Of a stretch of DNA of 64,000 bases, positions 45,488 through 53,848 are shown in pieces. Under the pieces are notes generated by a model. The model did not search any database and was not told where the DNA came from. It saw only the letters and a list, made by a program, of their open reading frames with translations. Source of the stretch: Nocardia nova (GTDB lineage: Bacteria > Actinomycetota > Actinomycetes > Mycobacteriales > Mycobacteriaceae); NCBI RefSeq assembly GCF_002933465.1, contig NZ_PSZE01000016.1:1-64000 (forward strand), given 5' to 3'. Every line of letters starts with the position of its first letter. The first letter of the stretch is position 1. Made by a program: the position numbers and the translations under genes.

Positions 45488-45547
45488 ACGGCCGACAAGG
45501 CCGGCGGCCCACCCCTGGTGTCGGAGGATGCCCTTATCGTTGGGCAC

Positions 45548-45841
45548 ATGACCGACATCGCCCCGCTGGCCGCCTCCACGCGGGCAGTATTCGGCGACCC
45601 CGGCGTCCACGCCGTCGTCCGAGCCGGACGCACCGTACACGCCGTCAGCCTCGGCCACTGGATCGGCGACGAACAAGCACCAGAACTGCTGTGCCACACC
45701 GGCGTCGCCGGATGGTCATCCACCGCACTCGAACCGACACGCGCAGAAATCACCTGCGCCCGCTGCCTACGCAAACTCGGCACCCCCATCCTCGTACCAC
45801 AGCAACTGCACCTATTCAGCGACGAACAACCGGCCAGATAA
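45548..45841 (+). CDS. Small hypothetical protein with Cys motif
   Basis: 97 aa from ATG 45548; GTG 45518 would add ten residues. It contains a single Cys (LLCHTG) and a CARC pair (ITCARCLRKLG), which could bind zinc, and otherwise resembles uncharacterised small actinobacterial proteins of mobile regions. Codon use (many A-containing codons) is like the fragment just upstream and unlike the neighbouring sulfur genes, suggesting a transferred segment. Confidence 0.6.
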   Translation: MTDIAPLAASTRAVFGDPGVHAVVRAGRTVHAVSLGHWIGDEQAPELLCHTGVAGWSSTALEPTRAEITCARCLRKLGTPILVPQQLHLFSDEQPAR

Positions 45842-45984
45842 CGCCGAAGATCTCGCGCCATCCATCGCACAAGGTCACAGTCAGGGTCCGATTCGCCGTT
45901 TTTCCCGTGTTGGCTGGCGTGCAAAGTTGTGCTACTTATATATGCGCATCTAAACATTAGTTGTCGACTGTGTTGCGCACGTCG

Positions 45985-46182
45985 TCAACGTGTGGCGGCG
46001 GGATCGGGTGAGTCTGCGCCGGCACCACCGCGATCGCGGGAACGGGCCGCGCGACTCCGAACGTTCGCGCCGTGGCGGGCCGCGGTGAGTGCCGCCATGG
46101 TGCCGGCGGTGCCGCCGCCGACGATCAGCACATCGCAGCTCAGTTCGCGGCCTCCGGTGACCGGTGGTATCGCCGATGTCAT
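45985..46182 (-). pseudogene. FAD-dependent oxidoreductase N-terminal fragment
   Basis: Only the first 35 residues are family-like: CDVLIVGGGTAGTMAALTAA followed by RHGANV, the FAD-binding start of a fumarate-reductase/AprA-type flavoprotein. After that the frame turns into Arg/Asp-rich non-homologous sequence and stops; no other frame restores the protein. It lies 7 bp after the GntR gene, so the two were an operon before the rest was deleted. Confidence 0.75.
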
Positions 46183-46189
46183 CGTTGTC

Positions 46190-46972
46190 TCACCCTCTTT
46201 CGGTCGGTGTGGTCACACCGTGGTGCGGTGTGACCGGAATACGGTGCAGCCGGCCGAACAGGGAGAACCGGTCGCCGCGGAAACGGAGGTATTCGAGGTC
46301 GACGGGGCGACCGGAGTCGGTGTAGGTAAGGCGTTCGAGCAGCAGCAGCGGCGCGCCCGGGCGGATCGACAGCAGCCCGGCCACGGTGGGATCGGCCGCC
46401 ACCGCCTCGATGGCGACGGCCGCCGAACCCAGCGGCAGACCGAGTTCGGCTTCCACCAGCCCGAAAACGTCACGACCGGCGAGGTCCATATGCAGCAGCG
46501 GCGCGCCGATATCTGCGGTCAGGTAGCTGGCGTCCCGCGACAGGGGTTCACCGTCGAGCAGCCGTACGCGTTCCAGTGCCACCACCGGCGTACCGGGCTC
46601 CAGTTCCAGGCGTTCGGCAACGATCGGGGTGGCGGGGATCAGTTCGGCCAGCAGGACCCGGTTGACTATGCGGCTGCCGCCGGTCTCGAAGCTCTCCGCC
46701 AGACCGCGCAACCGGTCCAGCTCCTGCACGGCCTTCTGCGCGACGACGAAGGTGCCCGCTCCCTGAACACGGTCGATCATCCCTTCGTCGCGAAGCAGGG
46801 CGAGGGCATCGCGCACCACATTGCGGCCGACGCCGAAATCGGCGGCCAGCTGTGCCTCGGCGGGCAGCGGGCGGTCGCCGTAGACGCCGCTGCGGATGCG
46901 AGCGCGCAGGACGTCACAGACCCGGCGGGCGGGCGGGAGCGCTGCGGCGGCCGGTGCCGGGGAATGGGGAAG
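46190..46972 (-). pseudogene. GntR-family regulator (HutC/UTRA type) lacking a start codon
   Basis: The whole DNA-binding domain can be read (CDVLRARIRSG, then RPLPAEAQLAADFGVGRNVV and RDALALLRDEGM), followed by a UTRA effector domain ending in DLEYLRFRGDRFSLFGRL. The frame opens at a TAA at 46973-46975 and has no ATG, GTG or TTG before the helix-turn-helix; the first start codons (46822, 46819) fall inside it. The first few residues therefore appear lost at a junction near 46970. Such GntR proteins often control transport and catabolic operons, here the truncated flavoprotein gene. Confidence 0.78.
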
Positions 46973-47055
46973 TTAGTTCAGCTCGGTAGGCTTGATCGGG
47001 TATCGGCGGGGTGACGCGGCAAGGTCGTAGATGCCGAGTTGTCGTTCGATACCGG

Positions 47056-47254
47056 CTATTTGGTCGCGGTAGCCGGATAATCGTGCTCGCCGAATCGTTT
47101 CTGTTGTGCTTCTGCGATTTGCTCCGCCGTCTGATCGAAGGTGTTGCTGTCGACGGTCACGTCCCCGAAGGCCGGGAAAACCACCGTGTACAGGTTCGTC
47201 CGCACGCGCTCGTTGACATCCCCAGGTGGACAGTTGAATGCAAATGAGCTGATT
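47056..47254 (-). pseudogene. Unidentified C-terminal fragment
   Basis: The minus-strand frame reads VNERVRTNLYTVVFPAFGD, VTVDSNTFDQTAEQIAEAQQ and a short tail to a TAG at 47056, a protein-like end with no family I recognise. The 5' part is missing or joined out of frame to the DUF6924-like fragment that follows. Confidence 0.4.
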
Positions 47255-47257
47255 GAG

Positions 47258-47443
47258 GTTCCCGACGAGTTCGGCCGGCGTCAGGCCGACGAAGGCGGTC
47301 TCGTCGACCGGCGTCAGGCCGGTGACCGTGTCTTCGTCGTAGGAAGCAGTGACAGCCGTCGGAGTTCGGGCCCACGCTGCGTCGTCGGTGAAGGCGGTGC
47401 GCACCAGAATGGAGTCGCCCTGGGGCAGTGGGGAACGTGCCAG
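47258..47443 (-). pseudogene. DUF6924-like fragment
   Basis: LPQGDSILVRTAFTDDAAW followed by a GLTPVDETAFVGLTPAELV block resembles the N-terminal half of the small DUF6924 proteins. The central portion looks shortened and the C-terminal half is missing or out of frame. Family assignment is from memory of the LLVRTDFTDDAAW motif and is tentative. Confidence 0.4.
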
Positions 47444-47444
47444 G

Positions 47445-47716
47445 GCGAGGCCTTGTGCGCGCTCGCCGAGCACGCGCTGGACGACACCGAACTCGACACC
47501 CTGGTGCCCCCGTTGCTCCTGTCCGCCGGAGCGGTTCTGGTCGATGAGCTGGTGCCGCTGCGGGACCTCATCGCAGGCCTCGCCGACGTCGAACTTCCCG
47601 GCCACACCACCCAGCTGCTTGCCCTCTTGCCGGACACCGCCCGGCCGAAGTCACAGCGTGATCGCGACCCGAACGCCTTCGCCGATTCCTCCCACGACAT
47701 CAGGAGAAGACGATGA
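47445..47716 (+). pseudogene. Unidentified plus-strand C-terminal fragment
   Basis: The frame QGEALCALAEHALDDTELDT, then PPLLLSAGAVLVDELVPLRD and an Arg-rich tail to a TGA is protein-like, but no start codon or family is visible, and the upstream part is antisense to the DUF6924-like fragment. Confidence 0.35.
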
Positions 47717-47958
47717 CGGCCGAAGCAACCAATGATCCAGTACCCGCACGGCCCGCGGTCGCTGATGCCGCGCAGTAGGTGCCTTCCGATGCTTGCTTTG
47801 ACGTTGCAGTGCTCGCGAGGTTTCGTCGGCCCCGCGCGGACCACGCCCTATCCGCCTCTCGAGCGAGCTCACCGGCTGGAGACAATGGGTCGAATGGACG
47901 TTGGAGGTCGGTCGAGAGTTGTCGAATCTGAGTGTCGACCCTCGGAAAGGTGCCCGCT

Positions 47959-48966
47959 ATGACGAATCATCGCACCGCGCTTCGGCTTTCGGTCCTGGAT
48001 ACGGCACCGATCGTGGAGGGCTCGAACGCAAGCCAGGCGCTACGTGAGTGCGTCGAGCTGGCGCAGTTCGCCGACGGGCTCGGCTACCACCGGTTTTGGA
48101 TACCGGAGCATCACGGTATGCGCGGAGTGGCCAGTGCCGCACCGGCAGTCATCATCGACCGCGTTGCGTCGGCGACCCGCCATATGCGGGTGGGAGCCGG
48201 CGGTGTCATGACACGGAATCATTCGCCCATCGTGATCGCGGAACAATTCGGTACGTTGGAGGCTTTTCGCCCCGGGCGTATCGACCTCGGACTGGGACGC
48301 GCCTTGGGCGGGCCCCGTGAAGTCGCCGACCGTATTCGTAGCCCACACGACCGGACAGCGACGTCGTTCGAAGACCAGATCCGGGACCTGCTGGGGCTGT
48401 TCGATGAACAGACTTCAGGCCGCCCGGCGGCGGTGCCCGCCGAAGGCAACCGACCCGAAATCTGGATGCTCGGAAGCAGCGACTACACCGCGCGCGTCGC
48501 CGGTGCCCTCGGACTTCCCTTTGCTGCAGCGCATCACCTCGAGCCGGAAAATACCATCGCGGCTACCCGTATCTACCGGCAGACCTTTCAGCCCTCATCA
48601 CTGTGCCCGGCACCGCGGACCATGGTCAGCGTGGCAGCAATCGCGGCCGAAAGCGACGAACGCGCTCAGTGGCTGTCCGGGTCACTGAAGATGAAGGCCG
48701 CACGGCGAAAAGCGGGGCAGCCGATACGCTTACCCAGCCCGCAGACCGCAGCACACTCCGGATATGCGAGCAGATGCGGCGCCGCAGATGAACTGGACGG
48801 GGTCTTCGTCGGCACGCCGGCGACCGTGCTGTCGCGTTTGCAGGGCTTGGCAGAGTCAACCGCCGCGGAGGAACTCCTGATCAAGACCGACCTTTACGAC
48901 CCTCACGATCGCTGCGAGTCGTTCAGACTGCTGGCCGACAATCGCGTTGCCCAAAGCCGAACTTAG
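47959..48966 (+). CDS. LLM-class flavin-dependent oxidoreductase (MsnO8-like)
   Basis: 335 aa from ATG 47959 with a good ribosome binding site. It shows the bacterial-luciferase-like pattern: LRLSVLDTAPIVEG at the N-terminus, GYHRFWIPEHHGMRGVASAAP, RVGAGGVMTRNHSPIVIAEQFGTLEAFRPGRIDLGLGRA, and WMLGSSDYTARVAGALGLPFAAAHH. This subfamily (MsnO8) is widespread in actinobacteria, usually of unknown substrate. It is the only intact gene between 46 and 49 kb. Confidence 0.92.
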   Translation: MTNHRTALRLSVLDTAPIVEGSNASQALRECVELAQFADGLGYHRFWIPEHHGMRGVASAAPAVIIDRVASATRHMRVGAGGVMTRNHSPIVIAEQFGTLEAFRPGRIDLGLGRALGGPREVADRIRSPHDRTATSFEDQIRDLLGLFDEQTSGRPAAVPAEGNRPEIWMLGSSDYTARVAGALGLPFAAAHHLEPENTIAATRIYRQTFQPSSLCPAPRTMVSVAAIAAESDERAQWLSGSLKMKAARRKAGQPIRLPSPQTAAHSGYASRCGAADELDGVFVGTPATVLSRLQGLAESTAAEELLIKTDLYDPHDRCESFRLLADNRVAQSRT

Positions 48967-49364
48967 TACCAGGGTTCGTAGACGCTCGGCCGGAGTGCGG
49001 GGCAGCACCGATGCGGGTGTTCACCAAGTACGCGACCAATCGAGTCGTGATCCCTTGGCTGGACGAAAACGATGGTGCGCGTGGCATATTCAGCACGTCA
49101 GCAGATCTACCGGAACATTCTGTTCGAACCCGGTCGTCGCCGAGCCGACGCCTACCGTGTTCATCATCCCCCTGCCGTACGGCAGCCGGGTCGACTGCCG
49201 CGCTTGACCGGTGCCCCTTCGCCCTTCCGGCCCTGTGCTCATCGGTCGGGGACTTCGCTGATCTCTTGGGAGTCGTTGTGCCCTGTCAGCCGGGCCACGT
49301 GGAAAGGAACGATCCGAGCAAAGAGGTCGTCCGAATCGACCCGGCAACCCGAAGGGCCCGCATC
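48967..49364. other. Intergenic region, nothing recognised
   Basis: About 400 bp with only short frames that match no family in either direction. Confidence 0.5.
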
Positions 49365-50078
49365 ATGACTTTCTTGGCGATGGTTCACCCGCATGCCGAA
49401 CGGCATCGCGGCGAGCACGCGGGCTGGCTGCGGGCCGCGGTCCTGGGCGCCAACGACGGACTGGTCTCGACCGCGAGCCTCATGGTCGGCGTCGCGGCCA
49501 GCGGCGCCGCGGCGGGCGCGGTCCTCACTGCGAGGCTGGCTGGATTGGCGGCGGGGTCGATGGTCATGGCGGCGGGCGAATACGTCTCGGTCAGTTCGCA
49601 AGTCGACGTCGAACGCGGCGACCGAGCCAAAGAGGAGCACGAACTGGCCACCGACCCCGCCGCCGAATTGACGGAGCTGGCGGGCATCTACCGCGACCGT
49701 GGACTGCCTGCCTAACTCGCCGCGCAGGTCGCCGCCGCATGGCACGACAACGATCCGCTCACCGCCCATCTGCGAGATGAGCTCGGGCACAACGAAATCA
49801 CCGCCGCCCGCCCCACGCAAGCCGCGTTGGCCCCGGCCGCCAGCTTCTTCCTCGGCGGCCTGCTCCCGCTGCTCGGTGTGATCGCCCCGACCAGCGGCAC
49901 CCGACTGGGGCTCATCGTGATCGTGACCGTGCTGGGACTGGCCGTCGCGGGCGTTCTCGGAGCCCGAGTCGCCGGGACGAGTACCCTGCGCCCGGCGCTG
50001 CGAGTCGTCATCGGCGGCAGCCTCGCCATGGCAGTCACGGCGCTGGTCGGTCAACTCGTCCACGTCGCCGGCATCTGA
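49365..50078 (+). pseudogene. VIT1/CCC1-type metal transporter interrupted by a stop codon
   Basis: Reading from ATG 49365 gives a VIT-family protein: GWLRAAVLGANDGLVSTASL (helix 1 metal site), MVMAAGEYVSVSSQVDVERG, then an in-frame TAA at 49713-49715, after which the same frame continues without shift (LAAQVAAAWHDNDPLTAHLR, LGHNEITAARPTQAALAPAA and three more helices) to a TGA at 50078. Family alignment predicts Glu at the stop position, so a single GAA-to-TAA change is enough. The intact protein would export Fe/Mn into or out of a compartment. It lies next to a ferritin-like lipoprotein gene. Confidence 0.88.
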
Positions 50079-50307
50079 TCGGACCGGCCGAACGCGGCTG
50101 GGTCGTGGAGCGTGTAATGCTACGCGGCATCGAACAGCGTGCCGGGCGACTCGCGGTGGCGATGTCAGGTTAGCCATGGCTCGGGGTCCAAGGTCCGCGT
50201 CCGTGGTGGCGTAAGGCTCGTCGATCGGTGACTTCGGCCTGCGGTCCCCGCACAGCGTGGCGGCGACGATGGGTGTGTTTCCGTTGGTTCGGCGAGAGGT
50301 GATCGCG

Positions 50308-50847
50308 ATGGGGGCGCTGTTCGGACTTCCGGCGCATCCGCTGCTGGCGCATGTGGCGGTGGTGGCGATTCCGGTGGCGGCGGTGCTGGCCGTGGTGGTC
50401 GCGGTGTTCCAGCGGGTGCCCGGGCTGGTCAAGCTCACCACACTGGGTGTGGGTGTGGTGGCTGTGGTGGTGGTGCCGTTGATGGAGTCCTCCGGCGAAG
50501 CGCTGCAGGAGCGAGTGCCCGAGACGGCGGCGGTGGAACGGCACGCCGACCTTGGAGAGACGTTGTTGCCGTGGGTGATCGGGCTGTTCGTCGTGATCGT
50601 CGCAGTACTGGCGATCGACCGGTGGCCGCGTGCGCCGCGTTCGAGCGGGCCGGGAACACCACGTCAACGGGACTTCGGTCTGTCTCATCGGGGCCTGCGG
50701 ACGGTACAGATCGCTGGCGCGGTCGCGGTGGTCGTGGTGGCGGCGGGCACGCTGGTACAGACGATTCGGATCGGCCACAGCGGTGCACAGGCGACCTGGT
50801 CGACCTCCGCTCCGGTACAGAACCCGGGTGAGCCTGAAGATCGCTGA
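50308..50847 (+). CDS. DUF2231 membrane protein
   Basis: 179 aa from ATG 50308, preceded by GAGAGGT at good spacing; an in-frame GTG at 50257 is possible. The N-terminus GLPAHPLLAHVAVVAIPVAA is the DUF2231 signature, with four membrane helices, a SSGEALQERVPETAAVERHADLGET loop and a C-terminal soluble tail. Members often lie beside redox or metal genes; here it is between a metal transporter and a rubrerythrin-like lipoprotein. Confidence 0.82.
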   Translation: MGALFGLPAHPLLAHVAVVAIPVAAVLAVVVAVFQRVPGLVKLTTLGVGVVAVVVVPLMESSGEALQERVPETAAVERHADLGETLLPWVIGLFVVIVAVLAIDRWPRAPRSSGPGTPRQRDFGLSHRGLRTVQIAGAVAVVVVAAGTLVQTIRIGHSGAQATWSTSAPVQNPGEPEDR

Positions 50848-50906
50848 TCACCCGGCGCGGAATTTCCAAATCCTGTTGCACCCCTGGGGGATCGAGAGGA
50901 ACAGAC

Positions 50907-51875
50907 ATGCACAACAAATCGCGACTGACGATTGCGATGTGTACCGCGCTTCTGGTGCCGGTGGCGGCGTGTTCGGGTACGCCACAGCGAGCCGCGTCGC
51001 CACAGCAGTCTTCATCTCCACAGCAGTCCCAGTCCGCGCTTGCCGAGTCGACCCGAACCAACGCCTTGGCGGCGATGCACGGGGAAGCCTTCGCTCACGC
51101 GAAATACCGGGCCTATGCGGATCAGGCCCAGCACAACGGCCAGACACGGGTAGCGCAGGAGTTCCACTCCGCTGCACGGACCGAGCTGGCGGATCATTTC
51201 ACTCGTGAGGCCGATCTGATCGGACTGGGCGGTGACACCGCAGCGAATCTGCGGGACGTGATCGCCGGCGAGTCCACCGAATCGGCCACTATGTACCCGG
51301 GCTTCGCTGCACAGGCGACAGCGGCGGGTGACGCTGCGGCGGCGCAGCTGTTCTCCGGGATCGCCGGCGACGAAGCAGCGCACGCACGCGACTTCACGAC
51401 CGCGTTGGCGACCCTCACAGGGCCCGCGGGCGCCGTGGTTCCGGCGGGGCCCGATGTCACCGCGACTTCGATCACGCCGGGACCGGCGAAGTCGTCGGGT
51501 GCGACCCTGGCCAACCTGCGCACGGCCATGCAGGGCGAGGCGTTCGCCTTCGCGAAATACACCCGATATGCCCGCCAGGCTCGTCAGGCGGGGAATCCGC
51601 AGATCGCGCAACTGTTCTCCCGCACCGCCCAGGTCGAGCTCGCCGAGCACTTCGCTGAGGAAGCGACGCTGGCCGGGCTGGTGGCCTCCGACGCTGCCGC
51701 CAATCTCACCGACGCGATCGCAGGGGAGAAGCAGGAAGCCGAGTCGATGTACCCCGACTATGCCAACCAAGCCGACAAAGCCGGAAACGCTCGGGCCGCC
51801 GACCTGTTTCGAGAGATTGCGGCCGACGAAAAAGCCCACGAGCAAGCCTTCCGACAGGCTCTCGCCGCCCTGTGA
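50907..51875 (+). CDS. Secreted lipoprotein with two rubrerythrin/ferritin-like domains
   Basis: 322 aa. A signal peptide ends in the lipobox VAAC, followed by a Ser/Gln linker. Two related four-helix domains follow, each with the same order of metal-binding motifs: HGEAFAHAKY / QGEAFAFAKY, TELADHF / VELAEHF, IAGESTESATMYPGF / IAGEKQEAESMYPDY and DEAAHARDF / DEKAHEQAF. The Glu and Glu-x-x-His residues would form a di-iron centre in each half. Rubrerythrins reduce peroxide or store iron, but an outer lipoprotein with two domains is uncommon. The neighbouring VIT pseudogene and DUF2231 gene suggest an iron/oxidant unit. Confidence 0.88.
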   Translation: MHNKSRLTIAMCTALLVPVAACSGTPQRAASPQQSSSPQQSQSALAESTRTNALAAMHGEAFAHAKYRAYADQAQHNGQTRVAQEFHSAARTELADHFTREADLIGLGGDTAANLRDVIAGESTESATMYPGFAAQATAAGDAAAAQLFSGIAGDEAAHARDFTTALATLTGPAGAVVPAGPDVTATSITPGPAKSSGATLANLRTAMQGEAFAFAKYTRYARQARQAGNPQIAQLFSRTAQVELAEHFAEEATLAGLVASDAAANLTDAIAGEKQEAESMYPDYANQADKAGNARAADLFREIAADEKAHEQAFRQALAAL

Positions 51876-52318
51876 CCTCGGTCGTTTCGACCAGGCCCGG
51901 CTCACGGGAATGGGCCGGTACGTGCAGTTGCTGCACCAACTGGTGCCGGGTTCGGTCGACACCGCCGACGCTGTTCGTCCAGTGTGCGCGATCGTTCCTG
52001 GACAGCTCTTCGGGGGGAAGATATTTGCGCGGACTGCCAGACCCGGCCATGGGACGCGGCGCATTCCGTCGTGCCGGTGGCCGCCGAGGGACAGACGACG
52101 CAGCCAGCTATCACCCACGGGTCGGAAGCCTACACGGAAGGGGAGGCCGAAGCGGATCGTGTGCTGGGCCGTTCCGCCGATAGTTCTCGGCTGGTGGACG
52201 GTACGGGCGCTGCGATTCCACAGCGGTTTCGGTCGCACGCGGTGCCGAGTAGTTCACCACTGCTTCGCGCCCGAATTCGCCGCGCTCGCAACGGATTCGC
52301 CTGGGAGGTGCCGCGACG
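51876..52318. other. Intergenic region, nothing recognised
   Basis: About 440 bp after the rubrerythrin-like gene, with no supported gene or clear hairpin. Confidence 0.5.
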
Positions 52319-52579
52319 TCACGCCAACGAGAGGAACAGCTTCTCCATCTTCTTCATGTCGGCGCCGTCCGGGCTGCCGTTGGTCAGACAGTACTGGAGA
52401 CCGGTCGCCACCAAGGCGTAACCGCTGCGGCTCAGCGCTTTGTTGACAGCAGCGAGCTGAGTGAGCACATCCTCGCACTCCGCACCGTCTTCCATCATGC
52501 GGATGACGGTCGCCAGGTGGCCGTGTGCACGCTTCATGCGAGTGATCACGGCCTTCACCTCGTCCGGTTCGAATTGCAT
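52319..52579 (-). CDS. CsoR/CstR-family repressor (DUF156)
   Basis: 86 aa, an all-helical DUF156 protein: VKAVITRMKRAHGHLATVIR and ECEDVLTQLAAVNKALSRSG. It has Cys35 and Cys64, 29 residues apart as in CsoR, but the copper-ligand His expected four residues before the second Cys is Gly60. A two-Cys pattern without that His is what persulfide sensors of the CstR type show, so I infer a sulfane-sulfur or thiol sensor rather than a Cu(I) repressor. Twin GC-tract operators lie in the spacer to the divergent AhpD-like gene. Confidence 0.9.
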   Translation of the reverse strand: MQFEPDEVKAVITRMKRAHGHLATVIRMMEDGAECEDVLTQLAAVNKALSRSGYALVATGLQYCLTNGSPDGADMKKMEKLFLSLA

Positions 52580-52630
52580 CTGTTTCCTCCAACGTCTCGG
52601 CCGGCCCGTCGCGGACCGTACCCATGAATC

Positions 52631-52648
52631 ATATCCCCCCGGGGGGAT
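52631..52648. promoter_or_regulatory. CsoR/CstR-type operator 1
   Basis: ATATCCCCCCGGGGGGAT, a GC-tract palindrome with A/T edges, the classical shape of DUF156 repressor sites. An identical copy is 32 bp downstream. Confidence 0.85.
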
Positions 52649-52662
52649 GCTATCGTTGTCTC

Positions 52663-52680
52663 ATATCCCCCCGGGGGGAT
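52663..52680. promoter_or_regulatory. CsoR/CstR-type operator 2
   Basis: Second identical ATATCCCCCCGGGGGGAT, 32 bp (about three helical turns) from the first, in the spacer between the divergent repressor and AhpD-like genes. Both copies start CATATCC, so repression of both genes from two aligned tetramers is plausible. Confidence 0.85.
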
Positions 52681-52743
52681 AGCCCGTACGTGGTTCTCCC
52701 CGCACCACCCGCGACGGACCACAGCTGATGAAAGGAATGCCGG

Positions 52744-53133
52744 ATGTCCGTACTCAGTGAGCGCCCGTCCCGCCACGGCGCCGCCGTGCTCCAAGAGCTC
52801 TCGCCGCAGCATCGCGCGCTACGTCATGCGATCCCCGAGGTGTACAAGGGTTTCGGCGAACTCAGCAAAGCCGCGTTCGCACCGGGAGCCCTCGATCGCA
52901 AGACGAAGGAACTGATCGCGCTCGCCATCGGCGTGGTCGAGGGCTGTGACGGTTGCATCGCCTCGCACGGGCAAGCGGCCGCGCGCGCCGGGGCCACGCG
53001 CCAAGAGGCCGCAGAGGCCATCGGCGTTACCTTCCTCATGCACGGCGGCCCGGCAACGATCTACGGTGCTCGCGCCTACGAAGCGTTCTGCGAGTTCGTC
53101 GATGCCGTCGATGCCGGCGACGGCCCGGCGTGA
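52744..53133 (+). CDS. Carboxymuconolactone decarboxylase/AhpD-family protein
   Basis: 129 aa with the AhpD-like redox motif EGCDGCIASH: Cys68, Cys71 and His75. That pattern marks peroxidase or thiol-disulfide reductase members of the family rather than true decarboxylases. The gene is divergent from the CsoR/CstR-type repressor across twin operators and is followed 24 bp later by a small Cys-rich gene, so it belongs to the repressor's regulon, perhaps reducing peroxide or persulfide. Confidence 0.92.
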   Translation: MSVLSERPSRHGAAVLQELSPQHRALRHAIPEVYKGFGELSKAAFAPGALDRKTKELIALAIGVVEGCDGCIASHGQAAARAGATRQEAAEAIGVTFLMHGGPATIYGARAYEAFCEFVDAVDAGDGPA

Positions 53134-53157
53134 TCACGAACGGAAAAGGTTCTCGGC

Positions 53158-53331
53158 ATGTGTAGTCCCGTTCGCTGCAGGGTGTGCGGCAAGACGACGT
53201 GGTCCGGTTGCGGTCGGCACGTTGCTCGGATCCGGGCCGCCGTTCCGGCCGACCAATGGTGCGCCGGCCATCCGGCATCCGCCCAGGACGGCTCGTCGCG
53301 TCGGCTGTTTCGCAAGTGGGGAGGCCGCTGA
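53158..53331 (+). CDS. Small Cys-rich protein (57 aa), conserved in actinobacteria
   Basis: Starts with ATG 53158 behind a GGAAAAGG element, 24 bp after the AhpD-like stop. It begins MCSPVRCRVCGKTTWSGCGR and ends in an RRLFRKWGGR basic tail. The Cys positions (CxxC, a third Cys after TTWSG, and WCAGH) suggest a zinc- or metal-binding ribbon. I recognise similar short proteins in actinobacterial genomes, without an assigned function. Likely co-transcribed with the AhpD gene. Confidence 0.75.
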   Translation: MCSPVRCRVCGKTTWSGCGRHVARIRAAVPADQWCAGHPASAQDGSSRRLFRKWGGR

Positions 53332-53848
53332 AGCGGCCCCGGTCAGCAGTCCGACGGTTTCGGACAAAGCGCTGGTGTACTGCGCCAGGAATTGGCGCCT
53401 GTTGACCAACCATCTGGACGACCAGCGGATCGCCTACCAACACATCGATCGCATCCTTCGATGCTACTGATGACCGGTTGGCTTTGTTCGGCGAAGCGGC
53501 GCGACCTGCGGGTTCGTGGTTGTTGGGGAGTGTTGCCGGCTGCTGTTTGTTGCTGTTCGTCAGCCTGCGACGTCCTGTGGACGTCCTGTACGGCGTCTGA
53601 ATTTCACCTTTCCGGCTGGCGGCTGCCGGTTGGTCGCAGGCACCTGGCGGCCCTGATACAGGTCCATGTGGCGTGTGCTGCCCGGCCGGGGTGCGTGCCG
53701 ATAGCGGTCGTTGCGGCAGCCGGTGAGCGGAACACGGCCGTCGAAGCAGGCCGAGATGTCGCTGCTGCCGGGGCGAGAACCTTGGCAGATCTACCAGGCA
53801 TCGGTGTGGCACGAGGGACTCGTATACCTCACTGCGGCAGATTTACCT
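53332..53848. other. Intergenic region with an orphan coding tail
   Basis: Up to 53470 the plus-strand frame ends NWRLLTNHLDDQRIAYQHID and four more residues, then stops; it looks coding but lacks a start. The 134-bp repeat copy B follows from 53444, then GC-rich sequence to the IS element at 53849. Confidence 0.45.
53444..53577 (+). repeat. Imperfect direct repeat, copy B (134 bp)
   Basis: Same orientation as copy A (30704-30837); 12 mismatches in 134 bp, no gaps. The following 53565-53590 also matches 30550-30575 (24 of 26). In this copy the start of the repeat encodes the tail of an orphan reading frame (see 53332-53848). Confidence 0.9.

Larger units (their letters stand above)
46973..47958. 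other. Scrambled stretch with coding remnants
   Basis: No intact gene in almost 1 kb. It holds the two minus-strand and one plus-strand fragments listed separately, whose reading frames are cut or shifted. The upstream side of the LLM gene at 47959 carries a GGAAAGG ribosome binding site (47944-47950). Confidence 0.6.

Noticed and set aside
45929..47014. 361-codon plus-strand frame across the GntR region
   Set aside because: Antisense to a clear GntR helix-turn-helix and UTRA domain.
53076..53409. Minus-strand frames over the AhpD downstream region
   Set aside because: No family motif; the plus strand holds a better supported 57-aa gene with a ribosome binding site.
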